Assembly (NCBI GenBank): GCA_015179025.1
Contig: WHUX01000002.1
Span: 806,001-870,000 of the forward strand
Direction of reading: 5' to 3'
Length of the DNA stretch: 64,000 nucleotides
Source: Terfezia claveryi
Lineage: Eukaryota; Ascomycota; Pezizomycetes; Pezizales; Pezizaceae
Shown: piece by piece, positions 22,638 to 34,578 of the stretch
How the letters are laid out: each line of letters opens with the position of its first letter
How positions within the stretch are numbered: the first letter of the stretch is position 1
Notes under the pieces: generated by a model
Seen by the model: only the letters and a program-made list of their open reading frames with translations
Databases searched by the model: none
Told to the model about the DNA's origin: nothing
Program-made: the position numbers and the translations under genes

Positions 22638-24628
22638 AATTTGATATAAAGAGTTAATGTATGTGGCGGGAGAGGATAGTCTTTGCCGTGAGTTGGTAAA
22701 CTTGGAATAATCTAGAGTTCAGAAAGAAGCAAGAAAGATGTCGAGGAGACGAATATCGGCCTGCTAATTAGCCCAATTGTGTGATACCATAGACTCATGA
22801 AAGCTTAAGCTTACAATTCACGGAGGTGATAGGAGCTTCCGTGCAGCAGCTCTTGGATGTAATGCACAGCTTATGCTAATTACTTTGTTCTAAAAATAAT
22901 TATGTTAGCCAGGTACTTCAAGCATATACTCGAATATCATGTTGGGTTGAGGTGTAAGTATATGGAACAAGAACTAAATGCATGTACAGATCAAGAGGGT
23001 GGGACTGGATCGGCCCCACCCACAACGCAGACTGATATGGACTGGCAGATGCAGATTACACTTACCAAGTAAGTCGTCCCTCCAAATCACAGGGTTTCGC
23101 TGATAATCGAAATCTCGCTGAAAATTGTACGAAAAGTTGAGCTAGTGCGAGCGTATGGGTTCTATAAGTTGAGCTAGTGCGAGCGTATGGGTTCTATAAG
23201 TATCTTCAGACATCCTTAGTTGTTGAACCACGCCCACAGAGAGACCTGCCTGACACACAGCTGCAGAGATTCATACCTGTAGTGCAGAAAACATACGAAT
23301 GGCCAAATGACGGAGTTAGGTTGCAGAATTTGCTTCTCTTGCTGGGCGCGAGCAACCGTGAGAAGTTCAAGTTGTGCGGCTACCTATACGTATACGTAGA
23401 AAAAAAAAGAGCAGGTATAGGACTTCACGCAGGTGTGAGCAGAAGCGGAGACGTTGATGACAGGGCGGTGTGCAGAAAAAACGGAGGGAGACCTAGAGCT
23501 CCTTATGCGAAGTAATCCAGTGCCTCTATGTAGGCAGGGTTTTAATTTCAACGGAGGGGTGTGGACGGGGGGAAGTTTGATTAGAACTTGGTGAAGATCT
23601 AATTGAAATTCGAAGGGCGGGCAGGCTGGATGGCTGAACACAAGGAAGTGGTGGAGACATGGTTCCTGCTCCTTAAGTAAGTGCTTGGGACATGCCCAGG
23701 GAGAAGTGAGTGAGTGAGTGAGTACGGACTGAGCGGGTTCCACCAAAATCTTACGCAGAGGCAAAAGCTAGGGGCAATGGGTATAGAGAGACTTGAGCCT
23801 CAGAGCTCTATTAATAGCATTGCAGCACGAGGCCACTTGCTCGCACGAGGAGGCATGTACTGTGCAAACCGGGCCATGGGATATACATAATTAGATATCC
23901 AACCGACATGCACTCAATTCAGTGAAGCTGGCTCTTATGAAGAGATTCCTCGCAGTATGCTCTCGCAGACTAATGCTCCCGTCTTCGTGTTGTTCCACTG
24001 GGGCTGTGCCAAAGACGTTGGGGCACACATGGCATGCTCACCGGCTAAGCTATGCAGCGCCACCGCCACGATATGCAGACAATTGCATATGTCGATGAAT
24101 AAGCCGAGGTGCTCCCGCTACAGCCTTAGGCCCAGCCTCGCAGGCTGCGACACCACGATGTCGTTTTATCCAGAGCCTTCCAGCCTTCAATGTCAAGCTT
24201 CTTGCCCAACGGACTGCCAGTCCATCTCTGAAAATAAATCCACCACTCGATAGCCGGTTCAAAGAGCTCTAGGATGTCCAGCGAACGCTAAAGCTTTCGG
24301 ACCCTACTAAGGATCTTCCGTCGCCTATTACTGGCTAGCTGGCCGCTGTGCTTCCTGCCTTTACTCCACTTGCCTCCCAAGATTACACACACCATAAAGA
24401 AAGGGAAAAAAAAAAAAGAGGAAGATCCGGCGCCGGCTACCAGCTGCTGCTGCCTGAGAAACTCGGCAAGGAGCTTGACTGAACCAAACCCGCATATTCT
24501 GTTAGCGGTACCGCACCGCGCCTCTGAATTATTTCCAGATACACTGGCATCTATCTCCTTGTACTAGATTCCACCCTTCATCCCGCCAGGAAAGCGACAC
24601 CCAAATTTACCGACAGTAGCAGTACCCT
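22638..24628. other. 2-kb intergenic region with small tandem repeats
   Basis: No gene is supported. It holds a perfect 32-bp tandem duplication (23134-23165 and 23166-23197) and a short gagt microsatellite at about 23703-23722. The last few hundred bases, pyrimidine-rich in places, should contain the promoter of the SUZ-domain gene. Confidence 0.5.
23134..23197. repeat. 32-bp perfect tandem duplication
   Basis: Two abutting identical copies beginning aagttgagctagtgcgagcg at 23134 and 23166, in noncoding sequence. Confidence 0.95.
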
Positions 24629-26323
24629 ATGGCGGCCGTGGACTCGTGGAGTGATGGCTGGGAAAGCATTGCAGACGTACGTTTGGGCAATCTCGCCATT
24701 ATTATGTTTCACTGCGGCTAACTAAAAGATTGTCCCATACAGCGAGAGGCGAACAAGGCGAAATCGGGTGCCGTTGAAACTGCTGAAGGAAATGGTTCAT
24801 CCTCCGGGTCGTCGACAACCTCCAATTCGTCATTGACAGCACCAGCTACCAGTCCGAAAATACTATCCAAGAATGCACCTGCGGAAGAGGAGAATAAGAA
24901 AATATGGGAGGCTGCGTCAGTACCTCTTGTTCCTAGCATCCTACTGTGACTGACCTGAGCTGCTTTTAGCAATGCAAGCAATCCGTTTGAGGTTGTATCA
25001 TCAGACTCTGCGCCTACTAAGGTTGTCAATTTCAAGCCGGAGCTAAAAATCCTAAAACGCGCTCCTCCAGCTGCTCCCGTTGCCAAATCTGCCAATACGA
25101 ATTCCGAATCACCGGCGATCTTGGATCGGAAGGAAAAGGAACGTCGCTATGCCGAAGCTCGAGAACGTCTATTTGGCCCGGCCTCTTCCACTGCTTCTAG
25201 CGAGAGCACCACATCATCCTCCACCACGCCGACAGTTGATATGAGCCGTAGTAGCTCCTCTTCAGGCCTCCCTAATAAGAATGGAGAGAATGGAAGTGGA
25301 GCTTCTACACCATCCAGAGAACGAGGCAGTGGAACAAGAGGTGGGAAGAAGAGCGGAAGAGGAAACAGCAGTGGAAACAACACTCCAAGATCGCGGTCAC
25401 CTGGCAGGGGCCAGAGGGGTAGTGACCCCAATAGAACCAGTGGAATTGTTGGTGGGATCACCAAAGTAACTGAGAACGGCTGGGTTTATACTGGCACTGG
25501 GCAAACACCAAGGACATCGTCACCGGCTTCAACCAAGTCTACGGGAGTAGACTGCAGGGTGGGTTCTCCTGGCATAGCAGCAGTGTCGGCTGGGATGATG
25601 TCAATGAATCTTAATGCAACTGGAGGGTATAATTCTACAACGAGCTTATATGCCAGTGTATCTGGGATGCCAAATCCTTGGGGAATGTGTGGTGTGGGGG
25701 GTGGACCAGGTGTTATAGGGCAGCGCCCACAGGGTGGATTTCTCCTTTCTGGCCAAGGATATCCAACACAGCAGTATTTCCCTCCCAGCCAATCGTACCC
25801 AATGACGCAGCCGCCCACACAATTCCCCCAATACTCAGGACCACCTACTGGTTACACTCCCCAAGCTCAACCATACCAGCAGCAACCGTCGCAAACAAAT
25901 AATTTCTCATCGTATCAAGCTTCTGGTGTCCCTGGACCGTATAATATGCAACCTCAACAACATCCAACATTGCAACAACAAAAACAACACACCATATCTC
26001 AATCCCATCTTAATTACCAACGTCCCTATTCACAAATCTCCACTGGGCCATCGCCTCTATCCACATCAATATCTCTAGCACCTCGGTATGAGCCAACTGG
26101 TGGCGCTCCTCGAATGGTGTATCTTCAAGACCCCAATGTATTTTCTCCACGACCACCCCCGCCTCAGGGTAACTTGATACCAGGATATGGAAATAATCCT
26201 ATGCCCGGGGTTGGGACTTGTGACTCGCTGAACCCCATCAGGGCACCACGAGGCCCTGACTTGAACATGGGAAGGGGCTTCTCCGGACGGAGTGGAAGAG
26301 GAGGCGGCTTTGATGCATCATAG
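24629..26323 (+). CDS. SUZ-domain RNA-binding protein
   Basis: Three exons (24629-24676, 24743-24915, 24970-26323) sum to 1575 nt in frame and give 524 aa. The N-terminus (MAAVDSWSDGWESIAD) and the block NFKPELKILKRAP...ILDRKEKERRYAEARERLFG (about residues 92-145) match the SUZ domain, a short RNA-binding module found in SZRD1 and related proteins and often linked to mRNA regulation in the cytoplasm. A Ser/Arg/Gly-rich stretch with SPGRGQRG follows. The last 200 residues are Gln/Pro/Tyr-rich, prion-like low complexity (QAQPYQQQPSQ), ending in an RGG-type tail (GRGFSGRSGRGGG), both common in RNA-granule proteins. Intron 2 uses a gtcagt donor, chosen because it alone keeps frame. Confidence 0.85.
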
Positions 26324-28778
26324 CGTATTATGTGCCTAGCTTCTGGCTGAAGGATACCAGTGATGAGTGGTTGGGAAATTTTGGTCAATGATTGGGAGTT
26401 CATGGAAGAGTTCTCGTTCTTCAATTGCATTGTGCGGATACCAGGAATAGATTATTGCGGAAAAAATAAGGATTGTATGGCAGAAGCAGACGCAGAGGCA
26501 GAGGCAGCTTCGGATGAGTTCCGATGGAAGGGTGTTTTGCAAGCAGATAGGGAGGGAAGTTGCAGTTACATATGTAGTTAGGGCTACTGGGGAGACAGAG
26601 GTGTTTTACGGAGTTCTCATGGGTGAACATAGTGCGTTCACGCACAAAACGAAGTGAAAATCTTTAAGCAACATTTACGTAGCCATATATACAGATTTGT
26701 ATTTTAAGTCTTCCGCATGTACCAATCGTGATTTTGCTCAATTTTTTGGACTGCCTGTCTGTCAAAAAATTCTCCTTTAAAAACCAACGGAAGAAATTCT
26801 TGAGAAAAATTACCCAGTCGCAATTTCTGCTGCCGAAATAGTGTTACCCTGAATTATATTCATTTCAAATCTCTTTGATTTCCCGACTTCCCAATACATC
26901 TTTCTGGAGGCTTCGCTTAGGTGGCCTAAAACTGCATCCTATCTCCCGTCTCTGCTTGATATCGGAGTAAGGAGCTTTGTTTTCTTTTCTGCATTTACTA
27001 TTATCGTTACACATTCTTTCAGTGAATATAGATAGTTTGTGACTGGCCTGGAAATCGGGACCGTATTATCCTCGTTTCTAAGGAGTTTACGTTATAGTAC
27101 CAGTCTGCCAGATGGGAAAGTGCGAGAGACTAGCATATATTATCAATGGAGGTTCATGTTGTTCAACTATACGCACGCTCTCGCGAGTTCTGCGGTACAG
27201 CGTCTAACTCTCGTTCTCCATCATTGTGGCGCAAGTATTCCTCCTTGAACTGTTCCGTCTTAAAAATTCCTGAGCAGTACCCCACCCCGCATTCACGGCT
27301 TCTTCCTCCTCATGATCTAGTGATTTTTCATCCCCAGTCGCACTTTCTGGTATCAGCCGGGTCGCCCAGCTCTGCGGCTGGCGTTTCTTCAAATGCTATG
27401 GCTATCGGACTCATATCCTATACGACGGCCATGTCTACCGGTGGAAGATATAACGATTTGATTGCCAGCTTCAGCTTGTGTTTGGTGACAATATAAATGT
27501 GCCCTTCACCGTTCATGACCATTGAACCCCTTTCCTTCTCTGAGCAGATTGAATTCTTAGTTTAGAATAATATAATCTAGAATTTTTTGATTTCCCCATC
27601 CATGAGGGACTAATGGATATCCAGATATTGGCTGCTTTTTCTGCCCAGTCCATGATATAGTGCCTGCGGGAACTCCATATGGTCACTCCAACCCCCGCAA
27701 CTCTCTCTGTGTTCAGTTTTCTTTGTGGTCTCCCTTTAGCTCCACTTCAGCTCATTCTGTTCTTTTCTTTTGTGGTTCCTTTAGCACCTTTTCCTCCCAT
27801 CCCACTGATCCTTCACAGAGTATCTGTTACAAAATTGTGCTAGGAGCAAGGCGTAAGTACTATACTGCACCACCCAACAACTGGTCCCTTAATATCAGTT
27901 GGCATATTGTCAGTGTTTTATACAAGATATCTTCCTGAGGGTAAGAATCTTGTCTTGGATGGGTGTTTGATGCAATTGGAGATATAGAGCATGTAGGTAT
28001 AGATCTTCGATTGTTTGTGCACGTCCTCTGCACAGGCCATTTGTTCTAATCAGGGTTGGACAACAGCCTAGGAGGGTCATAAAGGTGGTATTAGTGTTGA
28101 CAGTAGCTGAGGTATCGACAGAGTTGGTTATCCTGTGGTCCGGAGAGCTGCTTCCATTTGGCCTGTTTTGAGGTAAAGTTACCGCCACGTGCAGGAATTC
28201 GGAAATGAGGTGTGAAAAGCACTGTGGAGGTCGGACGAGTATGCTCCCTCCACTTCCTTTGCAATCGTTTCTCATGAACCCTCTAAATGTGAGAGCTTTG
28301 CGAAGAAGTACTGTATACAACAGGCTTTAGGACGCATATAATTTTAATGATTAATCTGAGGATTACAAATGCAGGCATATAATCCACATCGCCTACTCTA
28401 TTGATAACTTGTCTTATATACTTTGACTTCTCAGGGGCACGAGATAATCATAAACTTCCGATAAGGATTGACGGATATCATATTCATCCGCTCATGTTAA
28501 GATTTCCTATCAAAAGAGCTTCTATCCATCACCGATTTATTTGATCAATGCTGACTTCGCAATTCCCTCAAGCCAAAAATGCCTTTTGACAATTATGAAA
28601 ACTGCAATCGACAAACAGCATTATCAGACAAGCTCATCAAAGGTGGACGGACACACAAGAAACTCTCGCCACATCCATTCCTCCAACCCTAGATTATATC
28701 ACTACCTCAATCTCAGTCCCTCTCCAACAGCGCCTCTAAACTCATCTCCCTCCCCCACCTTACCTCCTCTCGATGGAT
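26324..28778. other. 2.4-kb region without a confident gene
   Basis: Many short overlapping frames occur but none carries a recognised domain. On the minus strand, 27187-27530 could encode a small protein beginning MVMNGEGHIYIVTKHKLKL, but it needs a 21-bp intron, so I do not call it. A minus-strand frame at 27910-28320 is also unsupported. Confidence 0.4.
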
Positions 28779-29168
28779 TCAGTCATCCGCCTCACTTGCA
28801 CTCAAAATATTGCTCTCTCTGAGTGCCGCAGTCTTGCCCGTATTGCAGTTCCTGATCTTTTAAATGTCAAGATTGAAGTATTTTGAAATATTTTAACCCA
28901 TTAAACGTACCTCATATCTTGGGTTTTCAGGACTGGCTTGGACAGTCACACCGGTGCTGCCAGCGACGTCATCTTCAGTGATGACTCGCTCGATTTTGCC
29001 GTGTGATGTTGGTGAGTTGGTATGTCGTCCTGTGGGATTCTTAATGTTCGTGATTTGATATATAGGAACCCGTAGGCATAGGCTCGATACTAGTCAAGAA
29101 TTTGATCGCGACAACTTACCTCCAATGGGACGGTACTCAACGTGCTGGCCTTCCTGGTACTTGGGCAT
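28779..29168 (-). CDS. HVA1-family TUDOR-domain small protein
   Basis: A gene of only 81 aa in three exons (29120-29168, 28911-29029, 28779-28856; total 246 nt, phases consistent). The product begins MPKYQEGQHVEYRPIGG, continues with HGKIERVI and NPRYEIRNCNTGKTAALRES, and ends ILSASEADD. This matches the hypervirulence-associated protein TUDOR domain (DUF2945): a small beta barrel opening with a hydrophobic-K/H-V-E-Y-R-P-I/V-G-G strand and closing with Y-x-I-R-N-x-N-T-G-K. Members occur in fungi and bacteria as single small domains; the biochemical role is not established. Introns are 54 and 90 bp. Because each exon is short, a plain ORF scan misses it. Confidence 0.85.
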
Positions 29169-29838
29169 TTTGTTATTGTCTGAAATATACTAGATGAATA
29201 AGTCTGGCTATGAATTCGAATATGGTAGAAAAAGTTGTACATGTGCTAATTGGCAGCTTTTATAGATTCCTCCCGGCTTTAATCTGTTGCCCTGGCATAT
29301 GGGCAAGCGCAAATGTTCGTAGCCATAACGTCAATTTGGAAGCCAAAGCCACATAGACTAGCTAATTGACGACGTCACACTACCATCATCCTCTCGTAGA
29401 GACTACCACATTCGAAAGTCCCTAGCATCACATGACATCCCAAAGTGGCGATCCCAAAGTGGCGATTCCAAAGTGGGGGGATCTACTACATACTCACAAT
29501 GTAGGCTACCTTCTGTTATTGGGGAATATTGTCTTGTTATCGGGGATAATGAACCTGATTTGCACGGCATGGCTCCAATGCAAATAAAAAAAAAGAGCGA
29601 GAGTAGCTTTGCGTCTGACCAAATGTTCGTATATTTATTGAAGAATGATTTGCCGCGCACATGCAACGTATCTCCAGACATCGATGAGCGTTCAAAGGAA
29701 CTCAAATTTTTCCATAAAAATGCCCATTTCGGGCACCTAGCTCTTCTGCTCATTGTGCTCTCCTCCTATAACAGATGTCGAGAGCGGACAGAGTTACAGT
29801 TACAAGGTAGTGAGGCCTTTAAACCTTGCCTCTGCTGT
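29169..29838. other. intergenic between HVA1 gene and SOD
   Basis: Contains the HVA1 gene promoter and the 3' flank of the SOD gene. Nothing else was recognised; short direct repeats (caaagtggcgat, 29436-29470) occur. Confidence 0.5.
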
Positions 29839-30601
29839 CTACCAGTTGATGATATTCCAGACTCCCTCCACATAAGATGCTTTATCATTCAGGTACTGCT
29901 CAAGTTCTGAGTTAATGCCAGCTCAAATATCTGAAAGCTTCCAATATATATATATAAAACTCACCTGGATGTAATATGCATGCTCCCACATATCAACTCC
30001 GAAAATTGGTATCCTGTCCCCTATGACGGGGTCTTGGTCTTTTGTCGTTTCGATGCTCAAGATCCCTTTATTCTTGTCCTTCACTAGCCAGCCCCAACCA
30101 CTACCTTGGATACCGAGTAACGTCTTGCTGAATTTCTCCTTGAAAGTGTCGTAACTGCCCCAACGCTCCTCGATGGCATCCTTAAGTTTAGGTGCAGCCG
30201 ATGGAGAGGCAGCTGGTGTACCCGCAGGAGACAAGTTGGCCCAGAAAAGGGAATGGTTGATATGACCACCTCCATTAAATTTGCTACTTCCCTTGTTAGT
30301 CGGGGTGGGTAACGAGGAAGCAGGATCATTACATCACTTGTTGCAGCTCAATCTGTTTCTTCACATCAGCTTTTTGGAAAGCAGTAGCATGGCCCTGAAG
30401 GGCAGCATTCAGATTGTCAACATATGCCTGGTGGTGCCTGGTATGGTGCAGCTCCATGATCTGCTTGCTGATATATGGTTCGAGCGCCTGTAACAGCAAA
30501 ATTCCAGCATGAGTCTCGACTGGAGATTCTCTAATCTTATCAGAATTTACTCACATTGTAAGCATAAGGAAGTGATGCAAGTGTGAATTTCTTCGGATAG
30601 T
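29839..30601 (-). CDS. manganese superoxide dismutase (N-terminus unresolved)
   Basis: Converts superoxide to hydrogen peroxide and oxygen. Exons: last 29839-29895, then 29965-30283, 30333-30487, and an upstream exon ending at 30555; phases agree throughout. The order is [39 protein letters not shown] (first metal-binding His), [15 protein letters not shown] (second His), GSGWGWLV, and [14 protein letters not shown] (Asp and His ligands). [11 protein letters not shown] and VDMWEHAYY place it in the Mn/Fe family, Mn type. The protein ends [10 protein letters not shown]. Upstream of 30555 the frame runs open through KIGFDFDITAATE with no Met, so a further 5' exon is needed. Without it, mitochondrial and cytosolic forms cannot be told apart. 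Confidence 0.9.
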
Positions 30602-31519
30602 CAGTAGTTTTGTCTATATTATCAAATATTATGCTGTTGGTAGCAGGTGGCACTTCAGTAGCGGCAGTAATATCAAAATCGAAGCCGATCTTTGAGTGGC
30701 CGTTTCTGAGTCAACGCTGGTTGAAGCAAGTGCAGATGTTTGTGACTCCGTCACATTCAAATGGTTATCACTCCCATAAATAATCTGGGTATACACGGCA
30801 AAACACTGTAAGATCTGCATCTAACCCACGCGATATTTCTTAGCAACCAAATAGTTAACTATATCCGCTACAAAGGAGCTACCTTCGGAATACTACAGCA
30901 GCTGTCGCGCGCAAAACGATAAGGATCTTGAGGCAAATATAGCACCAAAGAAGCGAAAAGCATTGACCTAGGGTAGTCTGGCTGAGGCCTGTACTACCGG
31001 GAAAACTGGCGAAGAAGAGGCCTTGTCGGTTTCTATTTACAACAAGCACTAATACTAATTCTATACTTATAGATCTCGTGATAGACAGGGATCTCTGCAT
31101 CTGTGGCCGCCAGTGTATACTCAACGTGTATACTCAACCTTCTCATCAGAATCCAACGTACCAGTACAGTCTTCTATCTGCCATAAGCCAACTGTAATAT
31201 CTGGTAAACCACGCACATAAAGCTTTGTATCTTCGGTCCCATCCGGAGCTATTTTCGATTCAGGGAATTGACACTTCGAGGTTGTAGAGTGGATTTAGCC
31301 TTACGCCCTGGTCGAGTGGACTTTGCTAGAGACGAGACTACTGATGTGGACGCGGTGCCAGTAGCTATAGGTGCTGACATTATTAGAATTGAACAATTAA
31401 ACATTAATCCGATCAAGTCTATAGATACATTTTCGTTTTCCTACGGTGTTGCCAACTTGTCATGTTCAAATGTCGCTGGTTATACATGGTGGCTACAGAT
31501 GCCTCAAAAACCGAAAAGG
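30602..31519. other. intergenic, probable SOD 5' exon and promoter
   Basis: The missing first exon of the SOD gene should lie near 30600-30830, but no splice combination was convincing. The rest shows nothing recognisable. Confidence 0.4.
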
Positions 31520-31521
31520 TA

Positions 31522-32036
31522 GAGACTCGAGTTATATAGTAGCGCTATCACATACATATGCGATGTGAACGACATATGTGGGTTTCAGGATCTCACGAGA
31601 CATGCCTGTGCTCATTGTTATGTGAACGTCAGGAGATTGTAATGTACTGTAATTATCCATAATGCCATCAAGGAAACCTCTGCAAGTGCTGCCCATGAAT
31701 ATAGCTGCAAATGTCTAGGCAGTTTCTAGAGGCAGACTTCCTCCACCGGTCCAAAACTACAACTCGGTATTGGCCTAAATCAAAGCCATTAACCCAGAGA
31801 GTGTTCCAGCACCGTCCCGGTTCAGTAAACTGAGTTTATAATTTACCCACCACCTGATCTTCTGTGACATCGCTAAAAAATAACTTACTTGACTTCTGGA
31901 TTCAATAGGTTTTACTGTACCGATTGAATAGATATCTCTTGGCACTCAAATTGATATGTTCTTGTCAGCCATGGCTTATGATTTACATGTCCCACGCATA
32001 TGTATAGTGATAGCGCTACTATATAACTCGAGTCTC
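31522..32036. mobile_element. Tc1/mariner-type miniature element, copy A
   Basis: A 515-bp element bounded by TA (31520-31521 and 32037-32038). Its termini are inverted repeats starting gagactcgagttatatagta and continuing through gcgctatcac; after one mismatched base they go on into atacatatgcg. It has no coding capacity. Copy B (32654-33325) shares the ends and interior, so this is a family. TA target sites and long similar ends fit Tc1/mariner-derived miniature elements. Copy A preserves the empty site of the element nested in copy B. Confidence 0.85.
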
Positions 32037-32653
32037 TACGGTACATAGTACGGCAATTTATGGGTCAACGGGATACATTGCTGGTAGTCTGGTTGGCACA
32101 ACACCTCCAAAGTATTGCTAGCTATTCCGCTTGCATGATTCATCGTAATTACGTAAGTCGAATACCTCCCGCATTCAGCAATTAACGGTCAACCGTAGTC
32201 TGGTTGCACAACATCTCCTCCCAAAACTGCTCAACGGGATAGCCTAAGCCTAGCCCATGAGGTTGCCTGCAGGTGTGCCTGCAGGTGCGATGTTGTTCTG
32301 TCTTATACGCCTAGGGTCATGCTCGCTTCAATATTAATAATGAATTTCTGTAATCACGCAGGTTCAAGATGTCAGATCGAAGAGAGGAAGGGAAATTGCG
32401 AATATACATAGCAAGCGATCCGCGTAAAAGCCTATCAGTTAGATCTGAAGGATGATAAGGCAGAAGCTCTGTTAGTTTATTTCTCACTAATTAAGACTCA
32501 ATATTCCCCTTTCCAATATGAGAACCCCCCTCAACGTCCCTTATAGGCCAGGTATCCAGCGGGTGAGCCTATGACGACTAGAAGGCCATTTCCTGGTATT
32601 TAATATTCATGTCAAAACAGCCTCTAGGCCTAATATGACCAAACTGTACCGTA

Positions 32654-33325
32654 GAGACTCTAGTTATAGTAGCGCTATCACATACATATGCGATCTGAAC
32701 GACATATGCGGGTTTCAGGATCTCACGAGACATGCCCGTGCTCATTGTTATGTATGTGAACGTCGGAGATTGAAATCTAGGTACAGCAATTGACCGGTCG
32801 ATGGGATAGACTGGTCGATGGGATAGACTGGTCGATGGGATTCGCTAAATTGCACACAAACTGTATTAGTGCCTCAACTGCACTTTGGTTGTCTACAACC
32901 AGCTTGGGCTAGACTATCCCATCCACCCATCAATTGCTATACTATGATTATCTATAATGCCATCAAGGAAACCTCTACAAGTGCTGCCCATGAATATAGC
33001 GGCAAATTTCCAGGCAGTTTCTGGAGGCAACTTTCTCCACCGGTCGAAAACATAGGCCCAAATCAAAGCCGTTAACTCAGAAAGTGTGTTCCAGCACCGT
33101 CCCCGTCCAGTAAACTGAGTTTATAATTCACCACCTGATCTTCTGTGACATCGCTAAAAAAACATCTTACATGACTTCTAGATTCAATAGTTTTTACTGA
33201 ACCCATTGAATACGGTAGATCTTGGCGCTCAAATTGATATGTTTCATGTCAGCCATGGCTTATGATCTACCGGTACATGTCCCACGCATATGTATAGTGA
33301 TAGCGCTTCTATATACTCGAGTCTC
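32654..33325. mobile_element. Tc1/mariner-type miniature element, copy B, with nested insertion
   Basis: A 672-bp relative of copy A, again flanked by TA (32652-32653, 33326-33327) and with the gagactc ends. It contains a 156-bp insertion (32784-32939). Removing the insertion and one TA leaves 514 bp, practically the length of copy A. Sequence differences from copy A are scattered substitutions, so the two are not recent duplicates. Confidence 0.85.
32784..32939. mobile_element. nested 156-bp miniature element
   Basis: Inserted in copy B and flanked by TA on both sides (32782-32783, 32940-32941). The ends are inverted: cagcaattga on the left, tcaattgcta on the right. Near the left end, a 17-bp unit containing tggtcgatgggatagac is repeated about three times. 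A related sequence ending in cggtcaatagctg occurs at 33911-34036, so this too is a family. Confidence 0.85.
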
Positions 33326-33446
33326 TACTTCGATAGCGCGAACAGAGGTGTCAGAATAACCGAAGCACGGCAATGCACATTCCGCTTCTACATTATGCAG
33401 CGATCCTATACTGCAGTATCAAAAATATGATCTAAAAGTGTGATAT

Positions 33447-33809
33447 CTATCTAGGGAGGAGGTAATAGTTATGTAAATAATCTTCAATGACCGAGGTGTA
33501 TTCTAATACATCATCCTCATCATCCTCATCACCATACTTTGGAAGTCGATGATGTATACGAAACATTAAGACTTCCATCTTTTTCTCTCTTGAGTAGCTG
33601 CGTTTTACTCTTTGAATAGGCCCCCGAACTTTATATAGGTACTCTATTTCCAACCTCTTAGGCTTAGGTCCAGTTTTGCTTTTGCTCGTGGCATAGTAGG
33701 GATCGACTTTCGAGTACCAGGTAGGATAGATACTAATATAGGCTGTAAAACTCGTCTGTGTCTTGGTGGTGCCCCCCAAACATAATAATATACAAATAGC
33801 CTTAGGCAT
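33447..33809 (-). pseudogene. transposon-derived ORF fragment, HTH-like
   Basis: A 120-codon frame whose middle (TGPKPKRLEIEYLYKVRGPI, then QRVKRSYSREKKMEVLMFRI) looks like the basic, helix-turn-helix-like N-terminal part of fungal pogo/Tc1-type transposases, followed by an acidic stretch. The catalytic DDE region is absent. It lies among miniature elements, so a transposon origin is likely, but the family assignment is from general resemblance only. Confidence 0.35.
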
Positions 33810-33910
33810 AAACTAAAGGTTGTGGTATTTGAGTTTGCTATCTACATCTTCTGCCCCGATGAGGTTGATTATTGTTCTTTGCCTTCTTGAGCATAACCCT
33901 CCACTCTGCG

Positions 33911-34036
33911 GTCGATGGGATAACCTAGCCCAAGCAGTCAACCAAAATACAGTTCAGGTCAAGATACAATTTGTATGTAATTTTAGCATATCCAATCGAC
34001 CAGTCCATCCCATTGACCGATCGACCGGTCAATAGC
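33911..34036. mobile_element. partial relative of the nested miniature element
   Basis: Shares ggtcgatgggata and cctagcccaagc with the element at 32784-32939, and ends with cggtcaatagctg followed by TA (34037-34038), an inverted match to the other element's cagcaattgaccg end. The left terminus appears truncated. Confidence 0.6.
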
Positions 34037-34452
34037 TGTAGCTCAATCTATATCACACCTTAGCACTTAGCAAGAGCACTCATTGGCCGACCGCCTGGTG
34101 CGTCACAGGTTTCAGAGTACAAGCCTGTAGCAAAAGCCGCATATCACAATGCCTTCTCAACACAGCGGCTCATAGTCGGAGCTCTTGCGAGGGAAACAAA
34201 TAACATGGCATAAGCTTGTTAAAGAACAGGTATACTCAAATGATGAGCATATCACGGTCAAAAGAATCACAGATAAAGCAACAAATATGAAGCGCTCAGG
34301 GTGGGGAGTTGAAGCTGAAACAATGAGGCTTCAATTAATGAGACTCTAGAGCGGATATGCGCATTTTTTGGCGGCTGGATGAAATATGGGAGTCACGTTT
34401 GAATGTGGTGCTTATTGGAGGCAGTGAATCTATTGCTTCGAGATCTCGAAAG

Positions 34453-34578
34453 CCATCCCGAATAAGCTCCGAAATACCCTCTAAAATCCCTCCGAGATGC
34501 CCTCCCAAATATCCTCCGAGATAGCCTCCCATATACCCTCTGAGGTACCCTCCCAAATACCCTCCGAAATACCTTCCC
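34453..34578. repeat. 12-bp minisatellite, coding-like on minus strand
   Basis: About ten degenerate copies of a 12-bp unit of the form cctcccaaatac. The period is a multiple of three, so the minus strand reads as Gly-Gly-Tyr-Leu repeats. It lies just downstream of the Harbinger-like fragment at 34579. Confidence 0.8.

Noticed and set aside
23177..23512. 112-codon plus-strand frame next to the 32-bp duplication
   Set aside because: The start lies within the duplicated noncoding repeat and the product has no recognisable features.
27187..27530. Possible small minus-strand gene starting MVMNGEGH
   Set aside because: Joining its two parts needs a 21-bp intron, too short to be credible, and no family match was recognised.
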